Source of the DNA: Verrucomicrobiales bacterium
GTDB taxonomy: Bacteria; Verrucomicrobiota; Verrucomicrobiia; Limisphaerales; JAQGOV01
Direction of reading: 5' to 3'
DNA length: 35,629 nucleotides
Assembly (NCBI GenBank): GCA_028293425.1
Contig: JAQGOV010000250.1
Coordinates: forward strand, 1-35,629
The notes below the pieces were generated by a model that did not search any database, had not been told where the DNA came from, and saw nothing but the letters and a program-made list of their open reading frames with translations. This document shows, piece by piece, positions 1 to 8,704 of this stretch. Position 1 is the first letter of the stretch. Each line of letters opens with the position of its first letter. The position numbers and the translations under genes are program-made.

Positions 1-807
1 GTTGCCGACTCCAATGCTGAAGACCTCGTTCCATTCCACCACCAGGGAGTCGTCCGGGGCCACGCGCGGCGAAAACTGCTTCGGGTTTTGCCATTCCGCA
101 TGTCCAAAAGTATCCTCGTCCCAAATCGCCCGCGCCTTCTTCTTCGGCTCCCGCCCCAGTTCCACCACTTTGGCCATGCTGGGACGAATGCCGTCCCTCA
201 TCCAGCCCGGCGGATTTCGCGACGCGGTCTTCTCGTCCAGCTCCTGCTCAAACGGCGTTCGCAACAAAACCACCGGTGGCCCGTTGCTCGAAGAAATTTT
301 GGAGACCACCAGATCATCCACCACGAAAAGCCCCACCGTGGCCGGCGGTCCTCCCGAAGAAATGACCAGCCAGATGCGAACGGCGCGCGGCGGCACCGCC
401 ACTGTTTCGCGGCGATGCGTAAGGGTCGATCCCTTCAAAGCTCCGCTCCAACCGGCGCTTTCCCCCGTCGCTCGGAAAACCTTCTGCGCGACTCGATCAC
501 CTTTCTCATCCAGAAACCGCATCACCAGGAACATCTCCCCGCCGCCCTCGCGCCACTTGTCCTCGAATCCTTCCAGCTTGTAATGCAATCGAAGTGGCGT
601 TTCGCCGGAATTGGTTTCTCTCCCAAAATTAAAGACAATGTTCTTCGGAAACGGCTCCAGCCGGAGATCACTTTCCAGTCGCCACGGCATCGATTTCCCC
701 TGCACCACCACGGAGCGAATCTCCAATGAATTGGAACCCTGCCCGGCATAATTATTCCCTCCCACAAAGCACGTCAAAATCGCTAGCCATAGAACAGCCT
801 GTCTCAT
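1..807 (-). CDS. N-terminal part of a large exported sensor-like protein (3' end outside the window)
   Basis: An open frame of 269 codons starts at ATG 807 and runs without a stop to base 1, so the C-terminus is missing. The first ~21 residues (MRQAVLWLAILTCFVGG, then NYAG) look like a signal peptide, placing the following part in the periplasm. Recognisable stretches are FNFG near residue 60, RLHYKLEGFEDKW near 72-84, and THRRETVAVPP near 125. I associate this arrangement with the ligand-binding region of verrucomicrobial sensor histidine kinases, but no kinase domain lies inside the window, so that role is inferred. AGGAG sits immediately before the ATG. The gene is co-directional with the hydrolase at 896-2455 with 88 bases between them, so the two may be cotranscribed. 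Confidence is high for a real gene and moderate for the sensor role. Confidence 0.7.
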   Translation of the reverse strand, partial: MRQAVLWLAILTCFVGGNNYAGQGSNSLEIRSVVVQGKSMPWRLESDLRLEPFPKNIVFNFGRETNSGETPLRLHYKLEGFEDKWREGGGEMFLVMRFLDEKGDRVAQKVFRATGESAGWSGALKGSTLTHRRETVAVPPRAVRIWLVISSGGPPATVGLFVVDDLVVSKISSSNGPPVVLLRTPFEQELDEKTASRNPPGWMRDGIRPSMAKVVELGREPKKKARAIWDEDTFGHAEWQNPKQFSPRVAPDDSLVVEWNEVFSIGVGN

Positions 808-895
808 GCTCCTGATGGCTGGTGGTTGCCTGCGCATCGCCATGACAACTTTGCGCAGCGCACTGCTTCCAAAAAGATCATGACAGCGGTCAATT

Positions 896-2455
896 TCAAT
901 TGCCCTTCCCGACGATGAAATCCACCACGGGCTTCGGATCCTGCGGCTTGGTCGAAAAATGGCCTTCGCCCTGCCTCACGATCACCGTGAAGTTGCCGCC
1001 GAGTTCCTTGTATTTCTTCTCCGCCACCCGCGTGTCGCGGTCGAGCCACGGATCGAGGCTGCCGCAAACGTGCAGGATCGGCACCCCTGTTTTGGCCAGC
1101 GCGGCCAAATTATCCACCAGCGGCGTTTTCAACGGCGGCTGGTTGCCCGACATGATGGTGCGCATGGCGGGATTCTCCCCATAGATGCAGGAAACCTTGT
1201 CGGGGTTTTGGATCGCCCAGGCGTAGGCTTCCCCCGCTCCCGCCCCGGTGCCTTCCAAAGCGGGTTTCTTGGAAAAGCCGTGGTCGGTCATGAGCTTATA
1301 AGCTTCGTCCCATTCTTTCCGAGTGGGGCCTCCCCCCGTGATCGGAGCCGCCACGATGTAGTACCCCTTGGCCAGGAGGGCCAAATCAATGGCGGAGGCA
1401 TCCCGGCCGATGCGGTCCGCTCGAAAGACCCAAGGCTTCCCGGCAGCCGCAGTCTTCGGCACCAGCAGCGCCATGCCGGTGTGTCCAAACGTGGATTCGA
1501 GAACCTTGTCGTAACGGTCGTAGCATGGCGTGAACTGCGGCCCCCGGCAGGCCGCGTAGGTATCCTCTTTTGGGAGATAAATGTAGGCATTCTCGGTGTT
1601 GTAATAATAGGATTTCGTGAACGTGTCGTCAACGAGATCGGGTCGGGCCGTGGTGGCCGGCTGAACGTGCTGTTCAATGAAATCGGCAATGGGCTTGGGA
1701 TCAATCAGACTGTGCGGATGGTGGCCGGTGCCTTCCTTGATCATGATGCTGATCCGGCCGCCGCCCTGATGATAGATGTTCTCAATGACCTTCGTGTTTT
1801 TCTCCAGGACAAAATCGAGAGTCCCGCAGACGTTGAGCAGAGGCACGTCGTGCTTGATCAGCTCCCCGATTCTCAAGATGTCCTCCGGGTAGATGCCGGG
1901 ATTGTCCGCGTAGATGCAGGAGACCTTGTCCGGATTGGAGGTCGCCCAGGTGTATTCATTCACCCCGCCTTTGCTCATGCCAACGAAGGCCGGTTTCCTG
2001 GACAGCCCATGTTTCTCCGTGAGGTAGGCGTACCAGGCGTCCCACTGCTTGCCCGGATATTGCCTGCCCGGATCGGGCGTAATGAACGCAATGTAAAAAC
2101 CCCGGCGAAGCAATTCCAGCTCGGTCTGGGGCTGGTGGTCCCAATAACAACCCTGCCATGACCACGGATTGCCCGGCGCAACTTTCTTCGGCAGGACGAC
2201 GATGCAACGGCGCTGTCCCTTCGCTGGATTTCCAACTGCGAACTTCTCTGTGTCCGGCCGCTTAAACGGCGCGATGGCGAATGTCTCGTCATCCATCACG
2301 TAATCGAAACGCTCGAAACCTTCGTGCCAAAGAGTTTTCTCGCCTTCGAAAGGGATGGACGTTTCCGCCGCGCGCGACACGCTCAGACTCCAGCAATCTG
2401 TAGAGAATAGACTGAACACCGAGAAGACAAGGTGCGCTAAGGATTTTGCTTTCAT
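896..2455 (-). CDS. Tandem two-domain alpha/beta hydrolase, exported, second domain with lost nucleophile
   Basis: The 519-residue protein begins with a signal-peptide-like segment (residues 1-30, ending SRAA). It consists of two homologous alpha/beta-hydrolase-like halves. Half one (about 45-265) has the nucleophile elbow GMSKGG with Ser161, an acid in CGTLD (Asp214) and a histidine in GTGHH (His245). Half two (about 315-515) repeats the same blocks: NPDKVSCIY, CGSLD (Asp468) and GEGH (His499), but the elbow reads GTGAGAG, so Gly404 occupies the Ser position. Half one is therefore probably the catalytic one, and half two may bind ligand or stabilise the fold. The substrate cannot be told from sequence; esterases and peptidases of this superfamily act on many compounds. 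No clear Shine-Dalgarno precedes ATG 2455. The gene precedes the sensor-like gene on the same strand. Confidence 0.8.
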   Translation of the reverse strand: MKAKSLAHLVFSVFSLFSTDCWSLSVSRAAETSIPFEGEKTLWHEGFERFDYVMDDETFAIAPFKRPDTEKFAVGNPAKGQRRCIVVLPKKVAPGNPWSWQGCYWDHQPQTELELLRRGFYIAFITPDPGRQYPGKQWDAWYAYLTEKHGLSRKPAFVGMSKGGVNEYTWATSNPDKVSCIYADNPGIYPEDILRIGELIKHDVPLLNVCGTLDFVLEKNTKVIENIYHQGGGRISIMIKEGTGHHPHSLIDPKPIADFIEQHVQPATTARPDLVDDTFTKSYYYNTENAYIYLPKEDTYAACRGPQFTPCYDRYDKVLESTFGHTGMALLVPKTAAAGKPWVFRADRIGRDASAIDLALLAKGYYIVAAPITGGGPTRKEWDEAYKLMTDHGFSKKPALEGTGAGAGEAYAWAIQNPDKVSCIYGENPAMRTIMSGNQPPLKTPLVDNLAALAKTGVPILHVCGSLDPWLDRDTRVAEKKYKELGGNFTVIVRQGEGHFSTKPQDPKPVVDFIVGKGN

Positions 2456-2513
2456 GAATTCGGCAGAGTATCAACGGCTGGCGCGGAGGTCAACCAGACG
2501 ACTTGAAGAGGTG

Positions 2514-2990
2514 TTTAGCCACGATGCGCTGACATTCCCGGCTCGCCAAGCGCCGACTTGTGCGTCAATGGATCGGCGATGCCGTCGCGGAAACGCTGGC
2601 GGGCTAGGTCGAGCGCTTCCGATGCGGCGCGTTCGGCTTCAATCTAATAGGCGAGCCTTTGGCGTTCGCGGTTCAGCGCGACCAGGCGGTTCTCCGTTTC
2701 CTCGAGGTGAGCAACGCGGTTTGTTCACAAATCGCCAACCCCGCTTCGTTGTGGGCATCAGCGGCTTTGATCCGCTGGCGCACGCCGCCAAGATCGAACG
2801 AGGCCACGAAATGCGCGGGCCGGAACTGTACGTGCCGGTGCCGGGAGACGTGAGATCGCGAAACCGCTTGCTTGCAACGCAACCGTGCATTGAGGGTCAT
2901 GCGCGAAAACAGTTCAGCAACTTCAATCCCGATGCGCGCAGTGGCTGGGCTTACCTCACGTCTTTACGCGAAGACACAAACCGGCCGCGG
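2514..2990 (-). pseudogene. TolC/NodT-family outer-membrane efflux factor, multiply frameshifted remnant
   Basis: No single frame is long, but splicing minus-strand frames gives the C-terminal half of an RND outer-membrane factor in the correct order. The pieces are ATARIGIEVAELF (about 2945-2900), then DLTSPGTGTYSSGPRISWP (about 2860-2800), FDLGGVRQRIKAADA (from 2798), and LEETENRLVALNRERQRLAY (2706-2647). These are followed by an in-frame TAG at 2646-2644, EALDLARQRFRDGIAD, and a terminal TAA at 2516-2514. At least three frame changes plus one stop are needed, so this is decayed rather than a sequencing slip. Weaker similarity continues upstream to about 2990. The final helix and the usual KALGGGW end are missing. 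No adaptor or permease remnant lies next to it, and the intact TolC-type gene at 14933-16393 belongs to a separate operon. Confidence 0.75.
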
Positions 2991-3346
2991 CTTCCGCCGA
3001 CGAACTCGCGCGAGGTCGTTGGCAAGCCTTGGGGACTTCAAAGATCTACGGCGTTTGTTCCAGAATCGGGCCTTCAAGGTGTCAGCAAAAACGTCAGTAA
3101 CGGTGTACTGGCGGTGCCGGTTCTTGTACGCCGGTGTTAGCTTGCGTAGCCAACAAAAATGGGTATTATATCCCGGAAACGATGCTTGAGACGACCGATT
3201 TCGACCCTCCTCTCCAAACCGAACTGTGCGTGCAGCAAGGATTTAGGAAGGGTCCAAAGGGACACCAAAACGTTACACCGGAAGTTCGCCGACAGAAAGT
3301 CGGTGACACCTTCTCATTAATCAGTAACGCACCAGGATTCATTCCA

Positions 3347-3375
3347 ATATGATCGCTTACGAAAAACGATCATAT
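3347..3375. promoter_or_regulatory. Perfect 9-bp inverted repeat overlapping a possible start codon
   Basis: ATATGATCG (3347-3355) and CGATCATAT (3367-3375) are perfect reverse complements separated by 11 bases. The right arm covers the first two bases of the ATG at 3374. It could be an operator, or an RNA hairpin hiding the start of the ORF at 3374-3874. No regulator gene adjoins it. The repeat is seen directly; its function is inferred. Confidence 0.35.
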
Positions 3376-3874
3376 GAAAATTCGGTTTCGCCTTATTCGC
3401 CGTAACCTTCGCGGCGGAAAATTTTCCTGCGTTGACATTGAGGTGGACTTTGACCGTGATCAGAACACTCGGTTCTACCAGTTTGGTGGACCGCAATGTG
3501 TTGCGCGGAGGGATCTGCGCGCCTTGAAACAGGACGTTATTGATTTTTCTTACGCTAGCGTGCCTGCCGGCCTTGTCTCACTTTATCAGGAAATTGATGC
3601 AGGGCGCTTTATTACAAAGCAGGCTCAGAGCAATGCCTTTAACGAGACATTTGAAACCAAACCAGGTCCCGAAGAGTTTAACGCCTTTTCAGAGCAAGCC
3701 AGACATTCCAAAGAGAATTGGATTCTTTGTTCAAAGATTATCGTTGTCATGGAGCTTGCGTTTGAGCGCTTCGAAGGATGCGGGTTTTGGTATCTTGTCC
3801 AGGTTGCGAAGCAATTTTCCCCATGCAGGAAGCCTCATGATGGATGTGGAAACTTTAAACCCTTTTTCCGATGA
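3374..3874 (+). CDS. Hypothetical protein, weakly supported
   Basis: This is an open frame of 166 codons that I do not recognise. The first 95 residues have a protein-like mix, with basic, hydrophobic and acidic residues alternating in the N-terminus (MKIRFRLIRR, then SCVDIEVDFD), and no membrane segment. The last 60 residues are rich in Cys, Phe and Lys and look less natural. There is no convincing Shine-Dalgarno: the ATG is preceded by the inverted repeat at 3347-3375. It lies between a pseudogene and a long gap, so it may be a chance ORF or a decayed gene. No function is proposed. Confidence 0.25.
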   Translation: MKIRFRLIRRNLRGGKFSCVDIEVDFDRDQNTRFYQFGGPQCVARRDLRALKQDVIDFSYASVPAGLVSLYQEIDAGRFITKQAQSNAFNETFETKPGPEEFNAFSEQARHSKENWILCSKIIVVMELAFERFEGCGFWYLVQVAKQFSPCRKPHDGCGNFKPFFR

Positions 3875-4244
3875 CGTAATTCAAGGCAAAACGGAACCCC
3901 GGGAAATTTGGCCCAACGCATCAGGAGAGCGAAAAGTAAGCCTGGTTAAAGGTGAGGACTGAAGCACTGCTCCTGGAGCAGTAGCATATTCCGATGACGT
4001 ATGCAGCCGAGAAGCTTTTGAGCCGTTTGGCCGGCCCGGATAATACAAGCCCGGTTTGATTTTAGGAGTCGTCGATCTGTGAGGTGGAGCCTCATCTAAG
4101 TAATCTTCTCCAGGGAGTTCGAATAGAACTATATGCAGAAAGGCTACAATAGTGAGCGACATTTGGTGGGCACAGAGGTTGCCGAGGCTGTGCGGGTGGG
4201 AGCGGGGATATACGTTTTAAGGAAATGACCTCGGCATGTAAATT
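3875..4244. other. Gap without a supported gene
   Basis: No coding sequence could be supported on either strand. The only structure noted is a compact dyad at 3966-3982 (ACTGCTCC, one base, GGAGCAGT) without a T-tract, which could be an operator or part of a terminator. Confidence 0.5.
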
Positions 4245-5456
4245 TCATTGGGTTCTGGGAGGGGGACTCGGAGAGGACGGAGCGCGTGGCTGTGCCTTGG
4301 GCAGAAGTAACCAAAAACTCGAGCCCTTGCCCGGTTCTGAGGAGGCTCCAATTACGCCTCCGATACGGGAGATGGCTTTTTCAGCAATGGCAAGGCCCAT
4401 GCCGTGGCCCTGGTAGCTCTGGTCTTCCAACCGCTCAAAGAGTTTAAAAATTCTCGTGGTCTGCTCCGGCGGAAATCCAATTCCCTTGTCGTCCACATGT
4501 ATTTTCACCTGAGGTCCCACCGATTCGCTCCAGATATGCACCTCAGGCGGAAGGCCGGGACGGGCAAATTTGAGAGCGTTGGAGGTTAGATTAAGCAAGC
4601 CCAGGTAAAGCGGACGCGGGTGGGCAAGGACGGTCAGCAAGGGGGAGTCAACAGTGATGGACGCGTGGCTCTGTTCTATTTGGTAGGCAAGGTCTTTGAG
4701 GACGGCAGAGACTTCCTTCTCAGGGTCCACAGACGTCAGAGGCAAATTCCCGTAACCCAGGCGGCCAAATTCTAGCAAGTCCGAGATGAGAGTATCCAAG
4801 CGGGCGGCAGCCTCGATAATGAAGTCTGGCCAGGTTAAGTCGGCGAGGGGTTCCCTGGGAGCCCAACGCGATTTGATGAGAGAAGCGAAGCCAGACATGG
4901 TTCGGAGCGGGGCGCGGAGGTCATGGGCGAGGTGATAGAGAATGCCTTGGAGGTGCTCAATGGTTTGTTGCATATCGCGAGTCCGCTCCTGGACTGTTTG
5001 CTCGAGGCTTGTGGCTTGGTGGCGGAGCTCCGTTTGGGTACTTACGAGTTGCGCCTGGATTTGGATACGCGTGGCGACTTCCCTTTCGAGGGATTTTCCA
5101 TGCGCTTTTAAGCGGAGAATCAGGTAGGCACCAAGGAAAGAGTTGAAAGAATAGGCTAGGATTTGGTCGATTTGTTGGGGTCCAAAGGGCCCGATCACGT
5201 AGCGTGGCCCAGTAAATAAATAATCCCCGAGCAACAACCCCAGCGCCCAAGTCAGCCAGACTGGCCCTAGCCCTCCAATCCAGGCGGAGAAAAGCACAGC
5301 GGGACTGAAGAACATGAATGGAACGTAGTCCTGGCCGAGAAATGTCAGAGACTCACGAATACCCAAGCAGAGGAGAAGAGAAGTTAATGCCGCGATGTAA
5401 GTGGCAGCGGGTCCGTGACTACGTCGTGCTGGTCTCATTCGCAGCATATTAACCAT
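4245..5456 (-). CDS. Membrane-bound sensor histidine kinase (DUF4118-like sensor, HisKA, HATPase)
   Basis: The 403-residue protein would autophosphorylate and pass phosphate to a response regulator not present nearby. Residues about 18-115 form several hydrophobic segments with the VPFMFFSPAVLFSAWIGG character of KdpD-type DUF4118 sensor regions. Residues about 118-172 form a predicted coiled coil. The H-box is YHLAHDLRAPLR with His178 as the phospho-acceptor. The ATPase domain follows with an N-box (NLTSNALKF, Asn293), a G1 box (DDKGIGF, 322-328) and a G2 box (GHGMGLAIA, 350-358). The C-terminal tail is Pro/Ser-rich. ATG 5456 (MVNMLRM) has no good Shine-Dalgarno, and Met4 or Met7 are possible alternatives. 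No receiver-domain gene adjoins it, so it is an orphan kinase within this window. Confidence 0.88.
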   Translation of the reverse strand: MVNMLRMRPARRSHGPAATYIAALTSLLLCLGIRESLTFLGQDYVPFMFFSPAVLFSAWIGGLGPVWLTWALGLLLGDYLFTGPRYVIGPFGPQQIDQILAYSFNSFLGAYLILRLKAHGKSLEREVATRIQIQAQLVSTQTELRHQATSLEQTVQERTRDMQQTIEHLQGILYHLAHDLRAPLRTMSGFASLIKSRWAPREPLADLTWPDFIIEAAARLDTLISDLLEFGRLGYGNLPLTSVDPEKEVSAVLKDLAYQIEQSHASITVDSPLLTVLAHPRPLYLGLLNLTSNALKFARPGLPPEVHIWSESVGPQVKIHVDDKGIGFPPEQTTRIFKLFERLEDQSYQGHGMGLAIAEKAISRIGGVIGASSEPGKGSSFWLLLPKAQPRAPSSPSPPPRTQ

Positions 5457-6375
5457 ACATTATACAGCCTTTGTCTAACGTCCGTATGTCAGGAAAAGCT
5501 CGGCCCTCAGGTCAGGCTCGCTGCAGCATCCATTTTAAGCAATATCCCGCACGACATGAAGCATGCACATTAATCCTGGGAGCCGAGTCCATGTCGCTGA
5601 CTTGCCTTGCCATTGACTGCCGATCAGTGCATTTTGCCCGTCCTTTTTGTTCCAAGCGAAATGTAACAAGATTGATAAGAGCAAGGGAGTTTATAGTGCT
5701 ACATTTGTCGGTGGTGCGGACTCATTCTCCGCGCCGCAGTTCACGGACAACCAATGTTGCTTGTATCGTCTTCATACCATTTCGGAGTGACTATCTTCGC
5801 CGGAGCATCGGTGTTGGTGCTCCCCCCCAAGGATTTGTGCACACTGTTTTGGAAAGGAGGGAGGGATTTCCGTTGGCAGAGAACGGTGTCCGACACTTGG
5901 AAATTCTAGGCGGTAATTGGCCCCGAAAACCCTCGCGTTCGAATCGATTGAGCCACAGAATCGAACCAGTCGGCGATGTTGTTATGAGTGGCAGGTAGAA
6001 CTAAAGGCGATTATGAATCCTAGTCGAAATTGCATGGTTGATTTCCCGCACCCGCAGGTTTTCGCAGGCTCATACTACCTTGTCGCCTCCCAAGGCCTTT
6101 GTTTCTCAAGTTGAGATTAGCCAAGAGTCAGGCAAAAGTTCTGTCAAGATTTTGAGTTCGTTGCTATTGAGAATTGTGTTTCGACGTCACATAATTTTGT
6201 CGCCCTTTATGGCCCATTCACGCCTCGCGGCCAGGCAGTTACCCATCCATCACTCCCTCATACAGCCAATTCGGCAGACAAGATTTTTACTCGCTTGAAT
6301 ACCTCATTTTCCGGAGCACGCCTGTCCCTTGAATCCGTGCCTCATCAATGCGATGGTATCAAGGAGAATTGAGAT
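5457..6375. other. 919-bp gap without a supported gene
   Basis: Both strands were read. A 175-codon open frame at 5471-5998 (+) has no family resemblance, no ribosome-binding site and Arg/Ser-rich random-looking composition, so I do not call it. The segment should contain the divergent promoters for the kinase (minus) and the cupin (plus). The only specific site I can point to is the AAGGAG at 6361-6366 in front of the cupin. Confidence 0.5.
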
Positions 6376-6828
6376 ATGGATTGGAAGGCACACGGAGTGA
6401 AGATCGTGCATGCGGGGGAGCTCGACACGGACACGCCGCAGACGTCTGGGATGACGCGGGCGGCGGCGATCACGCATGCACGTACCGGGGCAAACAAACT
6501 CTGGGCAGGCACGATGCTGGTACAGCCCGATGCCAAGACAGGGCCACATCATCATGGGGAACTAGAGACCGTGCTTTACGTGATGAAGGGGCGCGTGCGT
6601 ATGCGATGGGGAGATCACCTGGAACTCAGCGGAGAAGCCCAGCCGGGTGATTTTATCTATGTGCCACCCTACGTCCCGCATCAGGAGATTAATGCAAGTC
6701 CCAATGAAGTTTGCGAGGCGGTTGTGGTTCGAAACGGGCAGGATCCGATCGTCGTGAATCTTAACGTGGAAACACCAGAACCGGCGAGCGCGGGGCTACC
6801 AGGCATGCCGTTCCATCCCGAGCGCTAA
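6376..6828 (+). CDS. Single-domain cupin protein
   Basis: The 150-residue protein forms one cupin barrel. The first metal motif is TGPHHHGELE, with His58, His60 and Glu64 in HxHxxxE spacing, followed by VLYVMKGRVRM. The second motif is GDFIYVPPYVPHQEIN, giving the fourth ligand His102 and the usual Asn106. A mononuclear metal site is therefore complete, probably Mn, Fe or Ni. Cupins of this size include dioxygenases, isomerases and sugar-binding regulators, and the substrate is not evident. There is no signal peptide, so it is cytoplasmic. The start is well supported by AAGGAG at 6361-6366, nine bases before the ATG. It is a single-gene unit between two long gaps. Confidence 0.85.
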   Translation: MDWKAHGVKIVHAGELDTDTPQTSGMTRAAAITHARTGANKLWAGTMLVQPDAKTGPHHHGELETVLYVMKGRVRMRWGDHLELSGEAQPGDFIYVPPYVPHQEINASPNEVCEAVVVRNGQDPIVVNLNVETPEPASAGLPGMPFHPER

Positions 6829-7390
6829 GATTGCAGTGACGCGTCATTTTACTGGTTTCCCCGTTCCGGTACCGTGAGAGCATGCACACCGCAGTTCCCT
6901 GTTCTATATGCGCGTCTCATTCTCAGGGATCCGGCAAGACTAAGGCGAACCTTATTCCACTAGCCAGGGTATCCGTTCACCGCTCTCCCATATAGTTTCA
7001 GAGGCCACGTCGGTCGGCCATGTGAGAATATGTCCAAATTTTAACACAAATCCTACCCCGGGTTCGCATAGAGAGCTTAAGTTCAACGGGTTGGGGCCAA
7101 ATATTTCAAAAGATCTGTTTCGAAGCCCTCATACCTCAACACTGCCTAGCGGCAGCCGTCCTGGCCGGGGACTGTTGTCGGAAAGATGCGAACCGCAGTT
7201 TCATACATGAAAGAATGACGTAGGATGTGGGGCCGTGGAATATTTTGTAGCCGAAGCGAGGCTGTTAAATTTTGTTTAAACGGACGGTGGTGGCGATGGG
7301 GGAGGAGGTGATGGAAGAGGAATTCGAGTGAACGACACGGAAGCCAAGAGGGAACGAGCTATACCGGGCCTGAATGAGCAAGGGGGTGCG
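6829..7390. other. Gap upstream of the efflux operon
   Basis: No gene could be supported on either strand; the longest open frame (7022-7210) has no recognisable content. The segment likely carries upstream control sequences of the operon starting at 7478. No TetR-, MarR- or two-component-type regulator gene lies here, which is unusual for this type of efflux operon. Confidence 0.5.
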
Positions 7391-7418
7391 TTCGCCTGCC
7401 GGATAAATAAACTATAAT
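7391..7418 (+). promoter_or_regulatory. Candidate sigma70-type promoter for the efflux operon
   Basis: A perfect TATAAT (7413-7418) is preceded by TTCGCC (7391-7396) after a 16-base spacer. The -10 element matches the consensus fully and the -35 element poorly. It lies 59 bases upstream of the adaptor start codon, on the right strand. This is sequence-level evidence only. Confidence 0.4.
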
Positions 7419-7477
7419 TCTTAGGCCGAATCACAGGCGGAGGAATAGAAGCAACTTTATTTCTTGAAGGGAAGTAT

Positions 7478-8704
7478 ATGGCAGAAAGGCCACAGGAGCG
7501 GCTCGGTTCTGAACATGCGCCACATTTGCCGGCAAAAAGAGTCCCATTTCATCCTAGCAAATCTTGGGGGGTAGTTGCGGCAGTTTCTTTTCTCCTAGCC
7601 ATTTTCTTTTTGCAGCACTGGCCAAAACCAACGGTTGTCACTCAGAAAACCGCGGCAGAACCGCCACCTGTCATAATTACCACTGTCACTGCCCGCAACG
7701 GAGATATTGGGATTTACATGAACGCGCTCGGGCTTGTGACGCCACTGAACACGGTGGCGGTGCGAAGCCGGGTGGATGGCCAGCTCATCAAGGTGAATTA
7801 TGTGGAGAGTCACATGGTGCATGCCGGCGATTCCCTGGTAGAAATTGATCCGAGCCTTTTCCACGCAGCCGTGACGCAAGCGGAAGGCCAGTTGGCCCGG
7901 GACCAAGCGTCGCTGGAGAACGCCCGACGCGATCTGGAGCGCTACAAGGAGGCCTTGGCCAGGAACTCTATCCCCAGACAGTTGTATGAGACCCAGATCG
8001 CCACGGTGCGCCAATTTGAAGGGACGGTGAAATTAGACCAGGGGCAGATCGAGAATGCAAAAGTGCAGCTGGCCTATTGCCACATTACCGCCCCCATTAC
8101 CGGGCGAGTCGGTCTGCGGCTGGTGGATGCAGGAAACATTGTGCATGCCACCGACACCAATCCTCTCGTGATCATAACGCAGCTTCAACCCATTACCCTT
8201 ATCTTCAGCGTGGCCGAAGATTACCTGCCGCAAATTCAGCGCCAATTACGAGCGGGAAAACAGCTCAGTATTGACGCTTTGGATCGTTCGCAACGGAGCA
8301 AACTTGCCACCGGGATTCTCCAGAGCGTGGACAACCAAATTGATACGAACACTGGCACGATCAGGCTTCGGGGATTGTTTACGAACGAAAACAGTGTGCT
8401 GTTTCCCAACCAGTTCGTCAACGTGCGACTGCTGGCTGATATGCATCACAATGTCACTTTATTGCCGAACGCGGTCATCCAACGGAACGCCCAGGGGGCC
8501 TTTGTCTACCTAGTCCAGTCCGCCCAACGAGCGGCCTTGCATCCGGTGACCGTGGTAACGACCGACGGCAACCAGTCCGAGGTGGAGGGCGTGGAACCGG
8601 GAGCGATGCTCGCGGCGAGCAACTTCAACCGGCTGACCGATGGGGCAAAAGTAACGCTACGCCGGGAAACCGGGCAGAAGCAGCAGAAGCAAAAGGGGCC
8701 ATGA
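7478..8704 (+). CDS. mdtA-like: RND efflux periplasmic adaptor subunit (HlyD/MdtA type)
   Basis: The 408-residue membrane fusion protein would bridge the inner-membrane RND permeases and the TolC-type channel. A cytoplasmic N-terminus (1-28) is followed by one membrane anchor (about 29-46). The two lipoyl halves lie around residues 92-127 ([22 protein letters not shown]) and 199-222, with the family signature [14 protein letters not shown]. Between them is an alpha-helical hairpin (about 128-198), and the beta-barrel and membrane-proximal domains follow to the C-terminus. A GAAGGGA Shine-Dalgarno precedes ATG 7478. The stop codon overlaps the next start (ATGA at 8701), showing translational coupling. 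The combination with two permeases is that of MdtABC; the drug spectrum cannot be told from sequence. Confidence 0.93.
   Translation: MAERPQERLGSEHAPHLPAKRVPFHPSKSWGVVAAVSFLLAIFFLQHWPKPTVVTQKTAAEPPPVIITTVTARNGDIGIYMNALGLVTPLNTVAVRSRVDGQLIKVNYVESHMVHAGDSLVEIDPSLFHAAVTQAEGQLARDQASLENARRDLERYKEALARNSIPRQLYETQIATVRQFEGTVKLDQGQIENAKVQLAYCHITAPITGRVGLRLVDAGNIVHATDTNPLVIITQLQPITLIFSVAEDYLPQIQRQLRAGKQLSIDALDRSQRSKLATGILQSVDNQIDTNTGTIRLRGLFTNENSVLFPNQFVNVRLLADMHHNVTLLPNAVIQRNAQGAFVYLVQSAQRAALHPVTVVTTDGNQSEVEGVEPGAMLAASNFNRLTDGAKVTLRRETGQKQQKQKGP

Noticed and set aside
959-2161. 400-codon plus-strand open frame
   Set aside because: It lies antisense to the tandem hydrolase, whose two halves match block by block; the plus frame has no family content and reflects the high third-position GC of the real gene.
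2355-3140. 261-codon plus-strand open frame
   Set aside because: It overlaps the start of the hydrolase and runs antisense to the TolC remnant; its composition is Arg/Ser/Pro-rich and not protein-like.
5471-5998. 175-codon plus-strand open frame in a long gap
   Set aside because: No ribosome-binding site, family resemblance or codon pattern supports it.
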